Source: Strigomonas culicis (lineage: Eukaryota; Euglenozoa; Kinetoplastea; Trypanosomatida; Trypanosomatidae). Taken from it: DNA of 28,516 nucleotides. The notes below the pieces were generated by a model. It had not been told where the DNA came from and ran no database searches. It saw only the letters and a program-made list of their open reading frames with translations. The stretch covers positions 1 through 28,516 of the forward strand of contig AUXH01000204.1 of the NCBI GenBank assembly GCA_000482145.1, given 5' to 3'. The stretch's first letter is position 1. Each line of letters opens with the position of its first letter. The position numbers were made by a program, and so were the translations under genes. This document shows positions 1 through 8,700 of this stretch, piece after piece.

Positions 1-19
1 TTAAAAATAGGAGATCAGA

Positions 20-59
20 AAAAAAAAAGAAAGAGAGAGAGAGAGAGAGAGAAAGGAAG
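20..59 (-). promoter_or_regulatory. Pyrimidine-rich tract, probably for the next gene to the left
   Basis: On the minus strand this is an uninterrupted pyrimidine run, including a 21-nt CT repeat (32-52). Such tracts direct spliced-leader trans-splicing. No AG follows it before the window edge, so the acceptor and the next gene of the unit must lie to the left. Confidence 0.6.
32..52. repeat. (GA)n microsatellite
   Basis: This is a 21-nt perfect GA/CT dinucleotide repeat inside the pyrimidine-rich tract of the left-edge spacer. Its length may vary between strains. Confidence 0.9.
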
Positions 60-263
60 AATTATCTTTACCAACCGCTTGACCAGAACTGTTGCCGACT
101 CAAGAAAAACACTGTAAGAGGAAAGCAAAAAGGGGAAGTTGTTGAAGAGAATTGCATCGGTGAACTGTCGCATTACTCCAGTAAGTTGGGATTGTTCGCA
201 GTGGTCCTGGAAAGAGTTATATATGTAAAAAAAAAAAAGTGACAACAAAGGCACACACATACA

Positions 264-2195
264 CTATTCCATCTTGTACGGTGCCGCCGCCTCCTCAAAC
301 ACACGCAGCCGCTGGTGCCCACTACGCATTCGGTTCTCAAACGTCCGCTTGAAGGCGATATCATTCGGCCGCAGCAGCACCGCGTCCATCGCCTGCTTGT
401 TGAGCTGCAGATAGCGCATCTCGCGCGGCCCGCCGGCGTAGCCGCCGTGGAGGTACAGCGCCGGCAGGTCGCCGCGGCCCACCCACCGCTCGGCCGCCGG
501 CGCGTCCCCCGTGTCGTCGTCGTCGCCGCCGCCCTGGGGCCCGTCTACGTCGTAGTGGGCGTTCACAAAAAGCGCCTGGCGCACAACGGCGAGCCACTCG
601 ATGGCCGCCGACGCGTCCGCCTCCGCCTCCTCTGCCTCCTCCATGCTGGCGAACACGGCGGGGAAGACGCTGGTGGCGGTGCTGCGGTCCGCGGCGGGCA
701 GCTGGAGGGCCAGGTCGGCCTCGACCGCCGCCGCGCCGCCGGGCGCCGCCGCCACGAAGGCGTCCACCGCCTCGCCCAGCCCGCGCACGTAGCGCTCGAC
801 GGCGGCCGGCAGCAGCGTCGCGGCGCCCACGGCCACCTCCGGCACCTCGCCGGCGACCACCGCGCGGGCGAGCAGCGCGGCCACCACGCGCAGCGGCACG
901 CAGTAGGGCACCACCTGCCGCTGGTGGAGCAGCGGCAGCCAGCGGCGCTCGATGTGCTGCCGCTGCCGCGCCTCGTCCTGCAGGTCGCGCTGGATGCAGC
1001 GCTGCCACGACGCCGCGTCAGAGGGGACGGTCGCCGCCGGCTGCGCCCCGCTCGGCCCCGACGGCGGAGGCTGCTGCTCCTGCCGCCACCGGTTGAACGC
1101 GGTGTTGCCGCCGTAGAGAATGACGGCCGTGTGCGGGCGCAGGACACGGTCCGCGAGCCACCCCTGCAGCCGCGCCAGGAGGCGGTGCGCGCGCCGGCTG
1201 AGGGCGAACTCCACCTCCGGCAGCGCGGTGGCGGCCTGCAAAAACTGCGCGGTCAGCAGCCCCTCGTCCTCCTTCGCGTTGATGGTCTGCACGAGCGCCT
1301 CCACGCGGCGCGGCAGGTCCTCCGGGAGGTCGGCCCCGGCCCCGAGCGCGTCACGGTCGAAGCAGACCCCACACACTTTCCGCACATGCCGAAAGCGCTT
1401 CACGTCGAAGCGGCCCGACCACGCGACGGACAGCCGCACCGCCGCGACCGGCACGCGCAGCGCCCGCGCGAGCAGCGCGCGGTACTCGTCGCGGAGACGG
1501 TAGTCGTAGTGCGCGAGGCCGAGGAAGAAGTCGGGGTTGACGCTGCCGTCGCGCGGCAGAGGCGGCAGCGGCTGCCGCAGGATGGCGTGGATGCGCTCCA
1601 GCTGCGCATCGTACAGACGGTCGAGCGCTGTCTTGCCGGTGGTGGGGTCTACCTCCTCGTAGCGCCACCCGGCCTCCGCCGCGGGGGCCTGCGGCGGCGG
1701 GAGGTGCGCGCGCACCAGCGTCTCCGGCGGCGACAGCGCCGCCGCGTCGGCCGCTGCGGCATCCGTGTGGGCGGAGGGTGGCTTTGTTTGCTTCCGCTGA
1801 ACCGCTTTGGGGGATCGCCGCTTCTTCTGTTTTTTTCGCCTCTCCGTTTTCGATGCGCTTCGCGCGGCTGCTGCGGCCGCGGGCGGCGCGTCGGTGCTGC
1901 TCGCCAGGCGGGCCGCGCTCGTGTACAGCGGCCGCGCCGCCGCCGAGTAAGGCGCGCACGCCAGCGGTCGGAGCCGGCGGACAAAAGAACAGAAGGGGGC
2001 GGAGGCGGCATCGCCGCGGCCGCGGCCGAGGGCCGGCCCCTGCGAGCCCGCCAGACCGGCGGCGTCCTGGTGGTGGGAGTGGTGACCGTCGCTGCTGCGG
2101 CTACCAAGCGTCCGGTAGTCAGGCCGCAGCCCACCGCGCGGAAGGAACGCGGCAGCGACACCGGTCATCGCGACCCGCTGAGAGCCGTGACGCAT
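264..2195 (-). CDS. Kinetoplastid protein of unknown function, probably mitochondrial
   Basis: I do not recognise this 643-residue protein. The frame is open further upstream to an ATG at 2423, but that stretch reads through the pyrimidine-rich tract and the likely splice acceptor at 2251-2252, so I place the start at the first ATG after it (2195); 2168 is a second choice. The N-terminus is rich in Arg, Ala and Ser with almost no acidic residues (including a stretch near residues 70-100 typical of a mitochondrial presequence), which suggests matrix import. A very basic block follows at about residues 117-138. From about residue 190 the protein becomes an ordinary globular, mostly helical sequence with a single CxxC (in VCGVCF). 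The C-terminal 60 residues (from LPALYLHGGY onwards) look well ordered and are not low complexity, so they are the best part for homology searching. A kinetoplastid-specific mitochondrial RNA or ribosome factor is possible, but this is a guess from composition only. Confidence 0.8.
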   Translation of the reverse strand: MRHGSQRVAMTGVAAAFLPRGGLRPDYRTLGSRSSDGHHSHHQDAAGLAGSQGPALGRGRGDAASAPFCSFVRRLRPLACAPYSAAARPLYTSAARLASSTDAPPAAAAAARSASKTERRKKQKKRRSPKAVQRKQTKPPSAHTDAAAADAAALSPPETLVRAHLPPPQAPAAEAGWRYEEVDPTTGKTALDRLYDAQLERIHAILRQPLPPLPRDGSVNPDFFLGLAHYDYRLRDEYRALLARALRVPVAAVRLSVAWSGRFDVKRFRHVRKVCGVCFDRDALGAGADLPEDLPRRVEALVQTINAKEDEGLLTAQFLQAATALPEVEFALSRRAHRLLARLQGWLADRVLRPHTAVILYGGNTAFNRWRQEQQPPPSGPSGAQPAATVPSDAASWQRCIQRDLQDEARQRQHIERRWLPLLHQRQVVPYCVPLRVVAALLARAVVAGEVPEVAVGAATLLPAAVERYVRGLGEAVDAFVAAAPGGAAAVEADLALQLPAADRSTATSVFPAVFASMEEAEEAEADASAAIEWLAVVRQALFVNAHYDVDGPQGGGDDDDTGDAPAAERWVGRGDLPALYLHGGYAGGPREMRYLQLNKQAMDAVLLRPNDIAFKRTFENRMRSGHQRLRVFEEAAAPYKME

Positions 2196-2748
2196 CCGTC
2201 GCCGTGCAGAGAGCGACACGCGCGGAGTTTTTTTTTTTTTAGGACGGGTACTAGTGCATGACAACACAACAAAAAGACAAAAACAAAAAGAATAAAGAAA
2301 AGGGGAGACAAAGAGTAGAATAAATAAACAAAAACGATACAATAGCAGAACAGGAGCAGTAGACACTCCCTTCTCTTTTTTTTTGTATTCTTTATCTATC
2401 GTTGCTGCACTGCGCGCGGACATAATAACGAAAAACTGTAATCATCATAATAGAGGAAGAGGTAGTTGGGATTCTATTATTATGTGTTCATCTCACTCAC
2501 GCAATCAAACGACAGAGAGATGATCGCATAGCATGTCCGACAGGTTACTATGTGTCAAAAAAAAAAAAAGTCGCAGCAACTTCAATGATTAAACACAAGA
2601 AAAGAAAAAAGTGAAGAATACGATAGATACTTATGCTAGCAAGAACAAAGAAGAATCCAAAGTACTGATAAGCGTTTCAGAAGTCGACTATACAGTGCAG
2701 ATGCGTACGCACTGAGGAAAGCATCAGGGAGCGGTAGGTCACTTCTCC
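2196..2748. other. Intergenic spacer between the leftmost gene and the ABCC gene
   Basis: This 553-nt AT-rich spacer contains the acceptor region described at 2251-2345, the 3' UTR of the ABCC gene on its right side, and homopolymer runs at 2228-2240 (T) and around 2556-2568 (A). I see no RNA gene or conserved coding sequence in it. Confidence 0.65.
2251..2345 (-). promoter_or_regulatory. Predicted spliced-leader acceptor and pyrimidine tract for the 264-2195 gene
   Basis: On the minus strand, positions 2365 to 2253 contain no AG and are strongly T/C-rich (especially 2345-2271); the first AG is at 2252-2251. The resulting leader is about 55 nt and includes a run of 13 A (2240-2228) before the ATG at 2195. 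This site decides the start codon, because it lies downstream of the more distal ATG at 2423. Confidence 0.65.
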
Positions 2749-5700
2749 CTACTCAATGTAGGACGCGATGGGCTGCAGTGACTGCTTCGTGAGCGTCCCC
2801 GGCGCGGACGAGGGCGTCGGCGGCGCCGCGTCGCTGCTGCCGTCCACCACGGTGTCGATGGTGCCGTTTGCGACGACGACAACCCGCGAGCATAGCTGCA
2901 GCACGGTGCTCATGCGGTGCGCGATGATCAGCACGGTGCTGTCCTTCAGGTAGTGCGCCAGCAGCCGCTGCATCACCGTGTCCGTCATGCCGTCGCCGCC
3001 CGAGATGGCCGCGTCGTCGATGAGGATAAACGGCGGCCGCTGCAGCAGCGCGCGCGCCATGCACAGCATCTGCCGCTGCGTCACCGTCAGCGCGCCGTCG
3101 ACGTCGCTGTCGTCCGTGATGGGCTCGTCCAAGCCTCCGCTGATCTCCGCAAGGTAGCCGAGGCCGACGACGTCCAGCGCGTCCCACAGCGCCTTGTCCG
3201 CCGGCCGCCGCGGGTTCGCCGCGCCGAACCGCGGCGTGTTGCGGGCGCTGCCGCGGTGCCACGCGTTGCTGTACGCGGTGTTCGTCTGGCTGAGGAAGCG
3301 GCTCGCCGTGCGGCGGGCGCGGCCGGCGGTCGCGCCGCGCGCGAAGGACTCGTCCTCCAGCGGCGCCGCGGGCGGCAGCAGCAGCTCCGGCGGCGGGGAC
3401 TCGGACGGCGGCAGCGGCGCGAGGTCGTGGCCGTCCGCGACGCTCAGCAGCAGGTTCGCGCGCCACGTGTCGTCCAGGATGAGCGGGTCCTGCGGGATGA
3501 TGGCGAACTGGCTGCGCAGGATGGGGTACGGCACGCGCTCCGCGTCCTCGCCGAGCACCAGCACCTGGCCCTCCACCACGTCCATCAGCCGCAGCAGCAC
3601 GTTGAAGATGGACGACTTGCCGTGACCGGCGCGCCCAACGAGGCCGACGCGCTCGCCGGGGTAGACGGCGAGGTGCACGTTGCTGAGCGCGGGCGGCTGC
3701 CCCGGCCGGTAGCACGCCGAGATGTTCACGAGCTCCAGCGCCGGGCAGCGGATGGGCACGCCCGAGCTGTTGCTGCTGAGGCTGCGGTGCAGCGACGTCA
3801 GGGAGGAGAGCGGGCGGCGGCTCAGGAGCGGCGCGCGCGCGGCGGGGCCCGCCTGCGGCGTCCCGACGAGTGTGACCAGCGGCGCGTGCGCCATGTCCTC
3901 GTAGTCGACGAAGGCGCCCTGGCCGGCGCGGCTCGCCGCCTGGTACGTCCGCAGGTCCGCCGTGCCCCGCCGCACGAGCGCCTCGCCCCTCACGAAGAGG
4001 AGGTCCAGCAGCCCATGCATTGCCAGCCACTGCGCGCGGAACGCGCTGACGCGGCGGCACATGGTCGTGAGCGCGCGGCCGGCGCGCAGGCAGGTGATGA
4101 TGCCGACCCCCACGAAGCTCGGCGTCGCGAGCGAGGTGGAGAAGAGCGTGCCGAGCAGCGCGGCGGTCGTCGCCATGATGGCCACCACAAACTGCAGCCG
4201 CAGGCAGACCCACCGCTCCGCCATGTAGGCGATCATCGTCGCGCTGTTCGTCGTGTCGAGTGAACGGCAGTACTCCTCGCGGAAGCGGTCCTGCAGCGAG
4301 AGGCAGCGGACGAGCGGGGCGCCCTGCAGCACCTCCCGCAGGATGGCGGTCGTGCTCGAGACGGAGCGGCTCTCCAGCCGCTGTACCTGCCGCGAGACGA
4401 TCATGAAGCGGTGCGTCACGCGCAGCGTGAGCAGCACAATGATGGGCACGATCAGCAGGAAGGCGGGGTTGATGATGGCGTTGAAGAGCACGATGCAGGC
4501 GAGCTGCAGGCTCGTGCCCAGAATGATGTCGAGCGACTCGGGAATCGTCGCCGAGGCCACCTCCATGTCCTTCGTCAGGATGTGGATGACGCTGGAGGCG
4601 GTGCGGCTGTCGAACATGGCCGCCGGCGCGCGCAGCACGCACTCGACCGCCTGCTGGTACAGCCGATGCAGGGTGCCGTAGACGGTGCAAAAGCGCAGCT
4701 GGGTGCGCGGCAGCACAAACAGCGAGGACGCCGTGGCGAGCAGCAGAAAGACGAAGAGGAAGGCGGCCGCGGACGACAGCGCGCTGCGCCAGCGGCCGGC
4801 GGCGAGCCAGTAGGCGACCCAGACGTCCAGGCTGAGGTGCAGTGCCTGCTGCGCGCCGATCGCGAGGAACAGCCACAGCCCCTGCACCCCCATGAAGGCG
4901 ACGAACTGGCGGAACGACTTGCCCTCGTCGAGCGTGTGCGGCAGCCCTTGGTGCGACGCGCGGCCGCCCTCTTCCTCGCCGTCGGACTGCCCCAGCGCGT
5001 CCGCGTCGGCGTCACCGGCGCCGTCGTTGGCCGCCGCGGCGCCGGCGTCGGAGTCCGCGGTGGAGTTCATGAAGCTCAGCGGGCAGGAGGTGCTCGCACT
5101 CACGGAGGCGGCGAGATCTTCCTCCACCGGCACCGCCTCCTCGAACTCCTCGGCGTAGAGGTAGGGCACGAGCGGCGTGAGCGACTCCGCCACGGACCGC
5201 GCCGGCTCCTCCGTCCCGGCCGCGTCGTCGTGCTCGCCGGCCTCCGACGCGACGGACTGGCGCGTCTCGTCCGAGCGCACGCTGTCGCCGTCGCTCGGCA
5301 GCGCGCGGTACATGTACGTGTCTTCCCGCACGAGGCCCTCCGCCGTCACCGTGAAGATGCGGTGCGGCTGCAGCGCCGCGAGGCCGACGTTCGAGACAAG
5401 GATCACCGTCTTGTTGCGCAGCATCTTGTGGAACACCTCGCGCACGAGGTGGCACCGCGTCGCCTCGTCCAGCGGCGTCAGCACGCCGTCGAAGAGATAA
5501 ATGTCCGCCTTCGCGTAGAGCGCCCGCGCGAGGCCGATGCGCACGCGCTGGCTCAGCGTCAGCTGCGCGCCCTTGTCGCCGACCACCGTCAGGTCGCCGT
5601 CCGGCAGCGCCTTGAAGTCGCGGTTGAGCGCGCAGGCCTCGATGACGGTGCGGTACCACTTACCCGGCGATGGCATCCCGCCGGTCGTCACGTTGGCGCG

Positions 5701-8700
5701 AATCGTGTCGTTCTGCAGCCACGGCGTGTCGGAGCAGTACACGCAGGAGCCGAAGACGAGGAAGCCATCCGTCGCGCGGATCTCGTCCTCGTCGCTCTCG
5801 CAGTCGACGGGCCGCGGCGGCGCGCTCGGCGGTCGGCCGGACGCGTAGACCTCCTCCGGCGTGCCGTAGTAGTTCATGCGCGAGTCGGTCGTGCTGTGCG
5901 AGACGATGGAGAACTCACTGACGTTGTCGTCGAAGTTGCGCTCGCGCCGCGGCAGGTCATCCGTGTCGACGCAGCGGTTCACCTCGCCGAGGATGGCGAG
6001 GAGCAGCGAGCTCTTGCCGGAGCCGAGCGGCCCCTGGACGACGGTGAGCTCGCCGGGCAGCACGCGCATGTGCACCTCCAGCAGCACGGGGTCCGGCAGC
6101 TCCTGCGTGAGGTCGTGCTGCCAGGTGAAGGAGCAGCCCTTGCAGACCACGGAGCCGCGGCGGTACGGCTTCTGGATGTCCTGCCGCGTCAGGTCCACCC
6201 ACGTGCCGGTGAAGAGGTCCGGCGACTGGCGCATGAAGGCCTCCGCGCGCTTCAGCGACAGGTACCCGCGCGCGACGCTCGAGAAGAGCGACGGGAACTC
6301 CATCAGCGGCGTCCACAGCAGCGCGAGGGCGGCGAGCACCGGCAGCAGCACGCCGGGCTCGAAGGAGCCGCCGACGTAGTAGTGCGCGGCGAAGGTGCCG
6401 AGGATGAGCCCCGCGATGCCCGCCTCGGCGGTCACGTTCGCCCAGCCCTCCGCCTTCACGACCTGGTGCTCGCCCTCCTTCTCGCGCGCGCGCTGCTCCC
6501 AGATCTTGCGGGCGTAGATGGCCTCGAGCAGCATGGCCTTCACCTGCCGCATCGACGTCAGCGCCTCCGTGAGCAGCGTCACGCGCGGCGACACGCTCGG
6601 CGTGTTGTGCTCCGCCAAGTGGTGCCGCGCCTTCATGCCGCGCATCAGCGGCACGAGCACGAGGATGCCGACCAGCGCGACCAGCGCCGGCAGCGCGCTC
6701 ATGAAGTAGTAGAGGTAGCCGACGACGGCGAGCATGTACACGGGGTTGCTCCACGAGTGGTGGAGCGAGAGCAGCGTGTTGCCGACGCGGTTCGCCTCGA
6801 CCGTCACGATGTCCACGACCTCCGCCTCGCTGAAGGTGCGCTGCGCGAGGGGCAGGGCCATGACCTTCTCGAGCACAATGGTGCGCAGCGCGGTGCGCGC
6901 CTCCAGCACGCTCTCGCTCGTCTGGCTCCAGTAGGCCTGGTACGCCAGGCCCTGGGCGGTGAGGGCGACAAAGAGGGCGCCGCACCACCACACGGCGGAG
7001 CTCAGCCCGCCCTTCAGCCCCAGCGCGTCCTCCGCGGTGCCCATCCAGCCGTCCTTGTACTCCGGCTGCGTCGCGATCTGCCGCGCGATGTTGGCGATGA
7101 TCGGCACGACGGCCAGTGAGCACAGGTCGTACAGCAGCAGCAGCGGGCCCGCCTTGTACAGAAAGCGGCGCCCGCAGCGGTGCTCCATGAAGAGGTGGAA
7201 GAGGCTGACGTCCCGCAGGGCGAGGTGGCGCCGCATGTGGGTGGGGAGCACCGATCCCGCCGAGTTGAGCGAGCTGCCGCTCTCGGACCCGTTGCCGTCG
7301 TCGGCGAAGGCCCACACGCACTCCTCGAAGGTCTCCTCCGTGCCGCCGGCCTCCTCGTGCATCGCCAGCAGGCGGTCCTTCAGCAGCGCCCGCACGAGGC
7401 GCTGCCGCGACCGCTGGATGGTGTGCGAGCGGCCAATGTAGAAGCCGAAGAAGACCTGCCGTAGCCCCCACCACAGCGGCGCGGTCAGCGCGAGCAGCAG
7501 CCGCTCCGCCCAGTGGCGCCGCGGCTTCTGTGTGCGGAACTTGGCGTTGTTCAGCCGCTTCTGGCTGAGGATGATGACCGTCTGGTTGTCCGAGCTCGCC
7601 GTCTCCTCCGTCTCATCCTCGTCGTCGCGCTGCAGCTGGGCGTCGGCGAGGTCAAGGGCCTCCTCCGCGCGGTCGAGCGCCTCCTCCGTCGGGATGAGCG
7701 CGTCGCCCGTCTTGCTCGCGAGGTGGCCGTACCACAGCCGCCGGTGCACCCACAGCTGCCACGCCGACACACTCACGTTGTCAAACGCGGTGAGGTGCTT
7801 GGGCAGCGATGGGAGGAAGCGCTCGTGGCGCAGCAGCGTCGGCTCCAGCAGCGCGAAGTTCATGAGCGGGTTCAGCCAGCTGTACGTCGCCTTGGAGAGC
7901 CAGCCCGCCGTCTCGTAGCAGGGGAACGCGTTGCCGGGCCGGAACTCGTCCTCCGCGTCCTTCATCGCGTCGAGCGTGCCGCGGTCGACGACGTGGGTCT
8001 GCCGCTTCTCCACCGTCTCCATGGTGCCGTAGTTCATGTTGAAGCTAAAGTTCTGTGCCATGAGGTGGTCGATGGACTCCGCGGCCGCGCGCAGGGCCTG
8101 GGCCCGCGCGTCGTCGTCCTCGCCGTCGGCGTCCTGCCGCTGCGGGGCGGGCGGCGCCGCGACGTCGAGCGCGCGCCGCGGGGGCGACAGCGCGCGGGCC
8201 CCGGTGGCGGGGTACGCCGGGCTCGAGCCGGACATGCCCGCGTCCTCCTCCAGTCCCTCCTCGGACTCCTCCGACGCCCCCGACTCCTCGTCGGAGGCAT
8301 CCACGTCGAGGAAGAGCCGCGGGCAGCGGTGGTGGACGTGGCGCGTTGTGTGGTGGAGGTACAGCTTCTGCTGCGTCTTCTCGTTCTTGAAGTTCTTCGC
8401 GACGGAGGACGTGACGCCGTCCTTGCCCTTGCGCTCCTCGCTGGTCGTCCGGCCGGCCTCGTCGGGGCCCGGCACCGGCGCGTAGCCCGGCGGCGCGGCC
8501 GGCGCGGTGAAGGGCCGCACAATCACCTTGATGATGCCGCCCTCGTTGTCGTCCTCCTCGCTGCTGTCTGTCAACATGCTGGCGCCGAGCGACGCCGTCT
8601 CGCGCAGCGACTTTCCGTCTTGCTCGTAGAAGGCGATGCGGTCGTCCTCGGCCGTGGGGCTCCCCGCGCCGGCCACGGCCGCGCCCGTGCGGTCGCGGCT

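Larger units (their letters stand above)
1..263. other. Intergenic spacer and 3' UTR region of the leftmost gene
   Basis: This AT-rich spacer follows the stop at 264 in transcription order. It should hold the 3' UTR and polyadenylation site of the 264-2195 gene and the splice signal of the next gene. A run of A at 228-238 is the only other feature. Two short open frames here consist of translated homopolymers and are not credible genes. Confidence 0.7.

Noticed and set aside
315..2261. 648-codon open frame on the plus strand, opposite the leftmost gene
   Set aside because: It is rich in Arg, His, Val and Ala, as expected from reading the complement of a strongly GC-biased gene. It has no recognisable domain.
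2196..2423. N-terminal extension of the leftmost protein, reading as a hydrophobic Phe/Leu-rich segment that looks like a signal peptide
   Set aside because: The hydrophobic residues come from translating the T/C-rich splice tract; the predicted acceptor lies inside it.
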